Source of the DNA: Hysterangium stoloniferum
Taxonomy: Eukaryota > Basidiomycota > Agaricomycetes > Hysterangiales > Hysterangiaceae
Assembly (NCBI GenBank): GCA_015178975.1
Contig: WHVD01000257.1
Location: forward strand, 1 to 64,000
Direction of reading: 5' to 3'
DNA length: 64,000 nt
Positions 44,390-54,790 of the stretch are shown here, one piece after another. The position numbers were made by a program, and so were the translations under genes. The notes below the pieces were generated by a model. The model worked only from the letters and a program-made list of their open reading frames with translations. It had not been told where the DNA came from and searched no databases. Within the stretch, counting starts at the first letter, position 1. Every line of letters starts with the position of its first letter.

Positions 44390-46601
44390 TGATTGGTAGA
44401 GATGGACTAGGATTTCTTGTGGAGTTGTATACTTGATTTTGCAATCAATGTCACGCCTTGTAACAAAAAACAGAATCATTGGCGCATTTATCTACCTGAG
44501 TCGACATGCTTCGGATCAGGTAGTTATCGATGCTGCCGTTAATCCCCAACTTGGAGTAAATACATACCTGGTAACATCAGGGAATGGAATTCCAACCCCT
44601 GGCACCTCTAGGCGTGATAGCCAGCCCAGCTAATTTGTCTAAAGATGTTGGATTAATTAGTTCACTAGCGCGGTTCGAGTATCCTAGACAGATTGTAATT
44701 ATATGATCTAGGCGGTCTAGGTAGTCTATGTAGCTGAGCGACGTGCCATAGATTTTTTCCAAATCCTTGATCAATCTCCGGTGCCAGCGTTCACTTCAAG
44801 TTCGAGTGTTGTGCGTAGCAGTTGTTCCTGTGCACTGGTGGGGTATCGTCCTATTTCAAAGACACTCTTTTACTTTCCTTTTTGAGTGTAGTCAAACAGG
44901 CCTACTGGATGAGCTTTTCTTTAAATTTTCAAATGCATCTAGTTAAAATTCATGAATACTGTTGAGCTCATTCGATTCCACAATGAATCACCTCATTACT
45001 ATTTATCATAAAGCTTCAAAAATTATACTCGTTAGGTATTGGGATACAGTGCCCAGTTGACAGACTGTCCCGAAATTGACAACAAATATGAATATCCAGA
45101 AAGCTGTAATACTATGATCACAATTGCGAGAAATTCGTCAACAAAACCGCATGAGATCGCACACATACGCAACCAGTTATGTACTTGTAGTACAAAGCAC
45201 TCTTGAGATTTCATATCTATTGTCAACTTCGGGACAGTTCCTCAGCTGGGCTAGTCATGAATTTAACCAGATGGATTTGAGGCAGCAGTGAAGAATCAAG
45301 AATCACTGGTGACCCCGGCTACCAAGTCCATGGACATAGGAGCTTGATGACGGAACGGCTTCTGTCGTCCGTAAATACGCCTGCTCGCGTCGCCAACGAT
45401 GAACAAGAGCACAGCACCAAACAAATCATTAATTTTGAAACTAGCCGGATTTATCAACACTTCCATGGACAGGGAAGGCGGGTTAATGCGCGCTTGCCAC
45501 GAGCATAGTGCCCAAATGAAACCTGTTATTTAATAGTTATTAGAGTTTTTATCTTCTTCCCGCTCAAAGGCTGTGCAACTGACCAAAAGTTGCGCTCGTC
45601 GTCGTCGATGAGCAAGGACTTGAGGCAGCGTTCTACAAGTCGGACAGTTTGGGCGCGCATGGTGGTAGCCTGTCATTCGGTTACTAGATCGCGAAGGGAG
45701 CGGCGGTGTATATGGAAATGGGGGGTGTTAAAAAAATGAGATGCCGGGGGGCGGATCCAGCCGTGCGTGGTATTCATCGCAACTTGAAAAATCAGGCGGA
45801 ATTTAAACGGAGCTGCCCATAAAAACGAGTACCTGATGAAAGGTTAAAAACTGTGAGGGATAGTGTATGTACAAATGTCATATGGGGAGGTGACCCCAGT
45901 ATATTCACTTCATTTTTCCAGCGTGTGAGGGTAATAATACTATTTCTGTTGCTAGAGACAGAAACGTCTAGCCAAATAATTTGATGGTATCATGTTAACA
46001 TTCAAAGTCTTGCACCTCTTTCGTAACGATTTTGTCTACAATTCATGTCACGGAATTTCTTTTGCCGTACCTACCGCCCACTTGATATGATTATATTCAA
46101 GGTTGCGCCGTATTCAGTAGACTCTCGCGCCCTCATGATGATGATCAGCATAGTAAGTAATTATAAATTAACGATATTTGACATGTATTTGTCGCATCAA
46201 CTGCAGCTTACTTCCGAGTACTGTTTTCTCAATTGGGTATTTAGACTTCAGTTTCATGTTTGGAGCCAAGTCTATCGCTCAATGTATGCTTCAAATTCGC
46301 CGCCATTTCCTGTCGGTGGTTACTATCATTAAGAATGGGGGTGAACTGTCCCGTTAATACTCAGATTACTAGTATAGCTGCACTCATTCGCTGATATTGC
46401 TAAATTCAAGACACCTCCCACTTGGGCGGTCTGTTATTGACATAAGCTTCTTCAACTCATGCTGTACTGCATACTATTTTGCGGTATTTCCACTGCGACC
46501 CCTTGTGCCTCTCCGGGTAGGAATAGAGGTCTCTTATAAAAGGGAGAGTTCTACACCCTCACCCTCACTCCACTCCTAAACATTGTCGAAGTCCAGTCCA
46601 G
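44390..46601. other. spacer between the duplicated secreted-protein genes
   Basis: No supported gene. About the last 600 bp are the counterpart of the promoter region of gene 1. Short ORFs (44433-44633, 46045-46332, 46397-46579) lie in this non-coding part. Confidence 0.5.
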
Positions 46602-47318
46602 ATGCATTTCTCACTCCTTGCCTTGTTAGTCTCCGCTGCCACTCTCGTTCAGTCTGCACCATCCGTCGATGGTGCTGCTAGCAAATGTAAGCCCCATCTC
46701 TCTGCACACTTAGCAAGGTTGTGACCTAATAAACTCTTTTCTAGTCTCTAGAATGTTGGATCACTTTGTTCTTATCTATGTTGCTCATCGCTGACAAAAT
46801 GATATATAGTTCATCGCGTGGCAACGCGCCAGGTGAGCACCTTGTAGATGTTACGTTTTCCGAAGTATTCTAATTATATTTTGAAAGCTCGCAACCACGT
46901 TATCCATCTCGCCGACACTGGTGTCAATCCGGTGACAATTCCAATTTTTAAAGGAGAACAGGTTATTTGCAATGGATCATCAGCCACGGCATTCACCCAG
47001 CGAGTTTTGGTTATGCCATCGTTTGGAGGGGAATCTGCTGTCTTCCTAGGATCAGGCGAAAATGTCCCATTGTCGGTGTCACCCTCCGATCCGAATGACG
47101 AGTTCACCATCCCAGCACAGGACGAGGATTACGACCTACTCGTCGTGTTCCAGTTCAAGGATAACTCCGGCGCCGGATTTCAGAATGCAGTTGTCAACAA
47201 CGAGCCTACTGTCACGGGCAGTGACCAGACTGGGGATGACATAAAGACCACCTCTGAAGATTCTCCAGATAATGATGACAACGATACAATTTTCCAAGTC
47301 TCAACATTCCTGCATTAG
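46602..47318 (+). CDS. small secreted protein 2 (182 aa), paralogue with same micro-exon
   Basis: Exons 46602-46686, 46745-46754, 46810-46832 and 46888-47318 (85, 10, 23 and 431 nt) give exactly 183 codons. Signal peptide MHFSLLALLVSAATLVQS. The mature protein aligns with gene 1: NHVIHLADTGVNPVTIPI, VFLGSGENVPLSVSP, VVFQFKDNSGAGFQNAVV and DQTGDDIKTTSEDS. It lacks the poly-Asp insertion of gene 1. Intron lengths are nearly the same (58, 55, 55 versus 58, 55, 52). Proteins differ at about half the positions in places, so the duplication is not recent and both copies were kept. Likely extracellular; role unknown. Confidence 0.8.
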
Positions 47319-49990
47319 GGACGCGGTGTTACTCGATAGGGATGGATTAACTTTTCTAACGGTCTTGCAAATATTGCTTTAGAATTGATGTAATGCATTC
47401 CGAGGTGGGGGGTCGAATCATTGGCGCAAATATTTTGGTGACTTCACATACATCTCATCACTAGTTAATAGTGGCGACTCCGCTCATTTTAGAATAATAT
47501 ACTAGCATACATACCTGTTAGTAATTGAACTTTAATTACCAACGCATTCACTTCGAGTTCCAGTTATTAACAGTTGTTCCCTTGTCAATGGATTTTCGTT
47601 TTGTTTCGCAGGCGCTCCTTTCTTTTCGGCATTTTCGAGGTTGCTTGGAGATAGTCTTACCCAGCACTGACGGCATACATACAATGTCGTGCCCGTTAAT
47701 GAAAGCCCTTTTCAGGTTGAGATGATAATGAGTGTGGACTCCAGCCTAGCAGGTGGGTGTTCCATGTGTACATGACCCCAAGAAATTGTGAAGTGAACTT
47801 CAATGTAACCCTACGGGATATCACGATTCATTCCTAATACCAACTAGTGGTTACTATTTGAGTAGCTGAGGGTTGACAACCCTAAAGCACTGGGATATTG
47901 ACAATTGTGTCAGCCTTACCTTTGTCTACCGAATCATCAGAGGAGATCCATTGTGGGAGACTGGGATGAACTTCGAACTCGTTTGTCCACTAGCTCACGG
48001 CATTTTGTGGGACATTGGTCGTAGTTCGAGTGATCATCATGAATATTCAATATAAGCCTAGCTAGTCTATAGTCCGAGCACCCAAGTGGGTTGGCCCCCC
48101 GACTTCAAGGGTTCAAATGGTGTAATCTGCAGGTAAGTGTCATCGTGTCAAGTCTCCACAGGTCCAACTATCGAGTGTAGTATTGAATGGGCAAGGTATC
48201 AGCTAGGCATTATCCCCTGTCGTTATCTTGAGTAATCGGACGTTTTAATACCAATACTCACCCGCGTTATTCCGTGTGGTGTCCGTAGCCTTACAAGTGA
48301 TGGCCGAGACCCCTATATCATAGCCTTTACCAAGGATCCACAAATGTTGGGGATTCGGGTTTTTTTGGAATATTCTCATCTGCGTGATATGTTTGGGTTG
48401 AATCAGTTGAAATATATCTGATTAATTAAAAGTTCCATTGTTATTTTAAAGCAGGACTAGGGTTCGGGGTCAAAAAGTCCCGCAAAAGGCCTTCGGACAA
48501 AGCAAAAAAGTGCTAGCAGGAAAACAAGTACTTTGTTTATTCCACTCCCAGCAAACATGGGCAATAACTGGAGAGAACAGTTTTCGAGAACCTGAGGAGA
48601 TGGTGACCACAACTAGTGAGCAAGAGGAAGCCTTGGAAAACACCAGTCGAACATCCGTCAAAACAATGATTCGCACCAGAGACTTGCCCCGCAATAAATG
48701 GGTGGAAGACATAGATTTTTTCAGAAAATTCTCCTTGGTTAATTTTAACGTGCGTGCATGACTTGATGAAATTATGGATAGGACTTTGTATTACAGAAAC
48801 AAATGGTCGAAGATCCATCCTGGACCACACAATGTCTCGAGTCTTACGAGTTTCGAGTTTAACTTGAATCATCTAACGGGGATTGTGGAGATGCCAGGGA
48901 CCAATTAGCCGCATGTATGCGAGAGCCATTTGGGTGCCAGGTTAATCACTGCTATGGGACAACCAGTCATAGGCCACAAATATCTGATGGGAGCGACCAC
49001 TGAGCAAAAATTAAATAAATAAAAACAAGCTATGAATAACTTTCACGTTACAAGCAACGAGACAACCAGTATAGTTGGGTGTCAGGAAGACATGTAGAGC
49101 TTGTTGTTATAACAAATATAGCCCAGTGAGAAAGACAACAGCAACAATACTGTGACTTCTATCACAGCAGGGACAGTGGTGTGACAAGGAAAACGCTACA
49201 CTCCAGGCAGAAGTAAGAACAAGTGTAGGTGAGGGCCAATGCGGATACAAGGTGTGGAGGTGAAGGCAGGGATGTGTAGAGGCAAAGGCGGAGAACGAGT
49301 GTGTAGAGGCGAAGGTCCTGGATACAAGTGTAGATAGTGGTGGATGCGAAGGCAGGGAAGGGATAAGGTCACGAAGAGGATGATGAGAGCATGGCCACAC
49401 TGCTATAAGTACTCTGTGTTGAATGTTTGAGCCTTGGGTATGTACCGATGTTTGTCACAATATGTCACAATATTCCCCAGCGATATAGTGGCATGGGGTT
49501 CTAGCTGGCTGTATCTAAATCTATGCATGCGAATGTATGTATGTACTCTAGCTAGGCCTCTATCCCAGATACTCTCTCCCATTGGCAGAGATAATTTAGA
49601 TGCGGTGTTCCATTTTCCTGTTCCGAAAAGAATAGACTTGCTCAAATTGATGGCTTCCTGTAATCCCGTCATCAATTGGGATCACTGGCGGTCACACGAG
49701 TTGACAGGACCACGGTGTATTGTCCAGAACAAGACAGGATACAGGCAAGTGCAGCGTATGGTAAGGTAAGAGAAAGAAAACTACCTAGGCTTTATATGGG
49801 GTGATCACGTGGTAGAACAAAAGGAGTGGAACAAAAGGACAATGAGTAAGACTGGGGTGCCAGGCTTACAGTAAATAACTATAGAGAACCTTAGTAGAAA
49901 CAGTGAGAGGCCTAGTAGTGAAAGTTTAGTGACAATATAGAAATACATAAGGTAACAAGAAAGATGATACATATGTTGTTAGGACATATT
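47319..49990. other. no supportable gene
   Basis: A pair of overlapping frames at 48470-48870 (plus 48510-48761, minus 48537-48872) has natural-looking composition but no recognisable motif. 49190-49400 holds short degenerate direct repeats of gtgtagaggcgaagg and tggatacaagtgtaga type. Confidence 0.4.
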
Positions 49991-51127
49991 GTTAGGACAA
50001 CTGAATAGTTAGTTCATAAGGGTGCAGCACATAAGCTGAAGCCAAGTCCTATTCCTTTAACCTACATATGTATCCTTGTCACCAATCACTGTTTTTCCAA
50101 GTTGCACTTGCTACCTGCAGCACTCAAATAATCTTGATTTTGCTCACCACATTCCATTTCAAATCAATACACAGTCTCAGATCAATCTTCAGAACCCAAG
50201 AATCTTTCCCAATTTGGCTTACTGTTCTCATTGCTCACTCATTTCAGAGTTCTGCCTGGTTGTGTCCCTTGTTCACCTGTTGTGTGTATGACTGGATTGG
50301 TAGTTTAATAACTTCTAAGCTTATATAGCCTAGGTGCATTTACAATCTAAATGTTGATTGAGAATAGCTATCAACTAAGAATCACCCATAGGCACTAATT
50401 TGAATTATATATACATTTTCTTAAGTAGGCACTTAATCTTGCAGCTTACGGTTAAAATATATTATTTATTCCACCTCCCCCTCAAGCTAATGCTTCCAGG
50501 TAATTTTTGAGAATAAATATCTTACCTTGAAAACCATATTATAATATAAATAATGGTCAATTTGTTATAAGGGCTAGATATCTTCCAAAACAGTTGGCTG
50601 CACTAGATTCCTGAAATGTGGTTGCCCTAGCTTGTAGCACCTTGATATATCTATCAGCCTACTGTAGCTATGATAAGTAAGAGGTGATTCCACATAGGAA
50701 TAACCTTTGTACAATGCAAACAATTTTGGACACTAACATCTCTCACAGTCCTCCAAACACCCTCTGGTCCAATTCCTTGCTCCCATTCTATTATTCATCG
50801 AGGCATATCGCGCCTTCACCTTCAAGGCCACATCTCAACACAACAACCAATATTTGCTCTCCAAAAACACACCAGCTCACCGCTAACCATACAGTCGAAG
50901 CAACCTTCTAATTTCCAAAAGCGGTCAAGCATCTGCACAGACCCTGGCTACCTGGCGTCTGCGCAAACTTTGATCAGGCTGTGTGACCATGCGGCAGGCA
51001 CCATCACCTTTCGGTAGGCTGCCGGGTTCTGGGGAGAGTGCCGCCAGCCTGCCATCTTGGTGCACCAGGCACAATCAGTCTGCTGGATGCCGCTTCAGGA
51101 CCTGAGCAGTTGGGATCAGGTAAGCCG
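49991..51127. mobile_element. retroelement debris left of the KDZ element
   Basis: 50021-50044 carries the LTR core gtgcagcacataagctgaag followed by ccaagtcctat, as in other LTRs here (minus orientation), so the start of this interval is an LTR remnant. The remainder to 51127 has only short motif-free ORFs. Confidence 0.45.
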
Positions 51128-51525
51128 CACCTGTAGTACCCACACACCCATATCTAGTTAGGCGCAGAACACTAGCGCTGCTCGCCTTATAGTTAGATAG
51201 GATAGCCGTTGTCTCCCTCTCCCGGAAATAATACCGTTTTATAATTCTGTCTTGAATAAAAAAATTTTTTTTTCCCTCGCGTATTCCTATGGACTCACAA
51301 AGCTATTATCAGACATGACAGCTGCCCCCACAACATGTCCACAAACACCCTGTACTTTCGGCAACACTCCAGCACTTAGCACGTGCGTTCTGTTTGAGCT
51401 CATCGTCGGCGACATTGTCAAAATCACTTCACCAACTCTTCTTTGTCTAACCCTTTCTTTTGTGCTATATAGATTTCTATGGCTAAATCACGATTGCATA
51501 TCTCTCGGAAGGTAGGGTTCTATGG
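51128..51525 (+). repeat. left TIR of KDZ element
   Basis: Reverse complement of 58118-58515 with few differences, apart from the length of an A/T homopolymer run at about 51258. It contains the ATG and first codons of the transposase (ATGGCTAAATCACGATTGCA, 51479) in inward orientation, just as the right TIR does. Confidence 0.9.
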
Positions 51526-52225
51526 TCTCCCTCCAGTTGGTCCGTCTACCTTTCCTTCTTTCTTCCTCCTCTTCTGATCGACCTCCTCTCTTTCCTCCAG
51601 ACTGTGCATGTATCTATTCCATCTCTCTTCGTCCTCTTCTCATTGATCTCCTCTCCCTTTCCTCCAGTTGGTCTGTCTACTCCGTCCTTTCTTCATCATC
51701 CTCTCATCGCCTCACTCCTTTCCTCCAGGCTGTGCGTGTAGCCTTTCCTCTCTTTCCCCCCCTCTGATCGGCCTCCTTTCTCCTTCCAGCGAGTGTGTCT
51801 ACCCTCTCCTTCTCTCATGGTCCTTTTCTAATTGGTCTCTGCTCTCTTTCCTCCAGCGAGTGCGTGTACCCTGTCCTTTCTCTTTGTGCTTTTCTGATCG
51901 TCCTCTTGTCTCTTTCCTCCAGTTGGTGTGTCTACACTTTCCTTCCCTCTCCCTCCTCCTTTGATTGGCCACCTCTTTCTTTCCTCCAGGCTGTGCGTGT
52001 ATCCTTTCCTCTCTTTCTCCCCCTCTGATCGGCCTCCTCTCTCCTTCCAGCGAGTGTGTCTACCCTCTCCTCATGGTCCTTTTCTAATCGGACTCCGCTC
52101 TCTTTCCTCCAGCGAGTGCGTGTACCCTGTCCTTTCTCTTTGTGCTTTTCTGATCGTCCTCTTGTCTCTTTCCTCCAGTTGGTGCGTCTTACACTTTCCT
52201 TCCCTCTCCCTCCTCCTTTGAGGAC
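51526..52225 (+). repeat. polypyrimidine minisatellite (~63-bp units ending in TTTCCTCCAG)
   Basis: About ten units with the core tctctttcctccag followed by ttggtgtgtctac or gcgagtgcgtgtacc. The units resemble 3' splice sites (pyrimidine tract plus CAG). One and a half related units occur at 6885-6960, outside this element. Confidence 0.85.
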
Positions 52226-52230
52226 CTCCA

Positions 52231-52585
52231 ACAGAATACGTCACATTGCAGCATGCACCAATAATGGTGCATGATGTTTTCTGTACGTCATCTGCTACTC
52301 TTTCATTATTATCTAGGTTTTAATATATTCTTAGCAGCGCAGTTCAGAATATTCCTTATCGATCCTAATCATGGTATAATGTTCACAAAGATGCAACACA
52401 GCTACATAGGCAATGCACCTCTTCATCCATCCCACACATTTTCCATCCAGCTCCTTCGACTATATCGCACATTAGCCAACTGTACTCCTCAATTGAGTAT
52501 AATCAAGTTTGCACGCAGTCTTTGTGACCTTCAGTTGGTATACGCACCTAAGCCAATCAAGAAACATGAATGCTAATAGATATTT
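52231..52585 (+). pseudogene. inverted partial copy of a KDZ transposase exon
   Basis: The plus strand encodes HHPLLFHYYLGF-like sequence and APLHPSHTFSIQLLRLYR with SIIKFARSLCDLQLVYA, nearly the same as the minus-strand transposase exon at 57225-57530. Differences are few. It faces away from the real gene and has no continuation. Confidence 0.85.
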
Positions 52586-52654
52586 TCTCTAGGTTTTCTG
52601 CCTACGGTTTTCTGCCTACGGTTTTCTGCCTACTCCTATGTAATCACTAAAAGC

Positions 52655-52810
52655 TATTTTCAGACATGACAGCTGCCCCCACAACACATCCACAAACACT
52701 CTATACGTTTGGCAACACTCCAGCACTTGGCGCTCATGTTCTGTTTGAGCTCATCATTGGTGACATCATCAAAAGCATTTCGCCAATTCTATTCCATTTG
52801 ACACCATTCT
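52655..52810 (+). repeat. third, internal copy of the inner TIR segment
   Basis: Matches 51310-51460 (acatgacagctgcccccaca, then ggcaacactccagcactt), more diverged than the two TIRs are from each other. It looks like the end of an older element copy onto which the present left end was joined. Confidence 0.75.
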
Positions 52811-53018
52811 TTCAAAATACCATATTACGAATATTTGTATTAGTTAAAGAATATATGTAGACTTTTAATCTACTTTAGTGTTTGTGCGAATAAAGCCATG
52901 TAAGGGCCCAGTGACCAGTGCCACTTGCAACCTGTGTTCGTCTATGTCGATTTTACCCCTCCTGCACCTCTGTGTTCTTGTTTAGCTTTGGATTTTACTG
53001 TATCTTGCTTCAGCTGGT

Positions 53019-54414
53019 TTACTGACCTGACACAGCCAACTTCCCATCGTCATCTGACTCTTCCTCAGGTCTCACATCTGAGACACACCTGGCCTCTCCC
53101 CTTTGACGTTTGTATGGTCCACGTTTCTGTCCAGCATCACTGCGCCTCTTACATTTTGGTATGTGGACCTCTCCTGCCTGTATCTTCCTTTCACGTTCTT
53201 GAACATACTTGATATAGCTCTCCTCGGTCAATTTCTTCCAATTACATGTTCCGTCTTCAAGTGCAGCTATAACCACGGCCAAAGACTTTGTTCCCAGATC
53301 AGCTGGGTTGAATACAATGTCCTTTGGCCAACCATCTAAAATCACATGATACTTGTCAATGATTAGATCTTCGTATGCAGTCCATTCCATATTCAGCCCA
53401 TCTTCACCGGTAATCTTACCTGTATAAAGGTCAGTCCATAGCCAAGAATAGTGAAATCAAAGCATACGTAGCCTGTCTCGCACTGTACTTCGAATTTGAG
53501 ACTTTTGCAGAGATCTACGATCATTGTCATTCTTTACAAACTCTGTTGGAAAGTGAGTTTTTTAATTTTGGTTTGCGTGTATTACACTTACTTTGAAGTC
53601 CTAGGATTGCAAATGACTCAAACTTCAGACAAAAGGTGTCAACATCCATCCCCAGTACAATTTCCACAAACTGGCGAGCTGCAGGATCCATATAGTAGAG
53701 TGGTGAGCTTCCTTCCCCAGATGTTTGCACCGTGATTGCCATAGATGATGTCCTGCAACGGCTTCCTAATGTCATGAGCTAAAGGTTACTCAATAATTAA
53801 CCATGCATACTGTAACTCCAACTCACCTCTTTGTGGACATGCTTTGATGTTTGATATACATCCTGCCGTATGGCCTTTGGCTGTGAGCGGCTCCCAGTTG
53901 CATCTCGTTGACGTGCCTCCTGCAAACATGCCATCATAGCATCGATTTTGTCTTTTGGTAGACTTTCATACTCATTTGTGCTATTTGCCAGCTTCACTAG
54001 CTCTGTAAGTCGCAGTTTTTCACCCACTGGCAGATCTGACCCCTCTGATCAGATATAAGTTGAAATAAAGTGAATACATTCCATACCTTGATTGAGATCC
54101 ATTGATCTAACATGTATAAATGCATTCCATGTGTTGATCTTACGTGTTTTTCCATACTCAGGCAATCTCTGAAGTCGAATGCGCATCCACTCCACTTTTT
54201 GTCCATGCTTCTGAGCCAGGGTCACAGCAGCATCCTCTTGCCTCTCCCATTCAGCTTTAATATCGTGCCACATGGCCTTCTGTTTGTTGGCATTGCGCTG
54301 GGCTACTGTATTTCGCTGGTGCTTGGCGAGATTGTCTATGCGAGAATGGGAGGGCTGAGATATGTCCAAAACAGTGTTTACATGGTGAGAGGTGTTTTCA
54401 CTCAGGGCAGACAT
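53019..54414 (-). pseudogene. KDZ-associated accessory protein, one in-frame TGA
   Basis: Exons on the minus strand (about 54414-54088, 54045-53826, 53787-53590, 53560-53019) encode a basic helical N-terminus (KQKAMWHDIKAEWERQED), a Glu/Leu helical middle (LTELVKLANSTNEYESLP), GLQ-ended central exon (YYMDPAARQFVEIVLG), then WTAYEDLIIDKYHVILDGWP and LGTKSLAVVIAALEDGTCNW, and a basic C-terminus (PKCKRRSDAGQKRGPYKRQ). The GWP...NPxxLxT...LxDGTCxW block recurs in unannotated proteins linked to agaricomycete transposons. A TGA at 53457-53459 interrupts the last coding block. Function unknown; possibly DNA-binding given the basic tail. Confidence 0.65.
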
Positions 54415-54790
54415 GGTGTGGATGTTGATGCAGGGGAGGAGTTGGGTATATCCTAGTGTATGATAGATGTGAACGGAGTGTTAAGATTACTAAGCAACTG
54501 TAATACTGTAATGTACAACGTGTAAAATATACTGGGAACCCATAAATCTCCATTGAATGAAGACTGTGGATGAGATATGTAGATATCATACCTTAGGTTG
54601 TGAAAAAGGAGACAGAAAGGCTGGTCGCAAATTTAAAGGATTGTGAGGTTGCAAGTGGTGGTTATTCATGACAGTGTCCCCACTAGGATCATTCAAAGAT
54701 TTAACAAGAGATAACTTGTATCCCATATAACTATAACATGCTATTAACTTTAATTGTTTTGTATTTTGAAATCTCTGAGATATGTATTAT

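Noticed and set aside
48470-48872. Overlapping plus and minus ORFs as a gene
   Set aside because: Neither strand shows a motif and the two frames are equally plausible.
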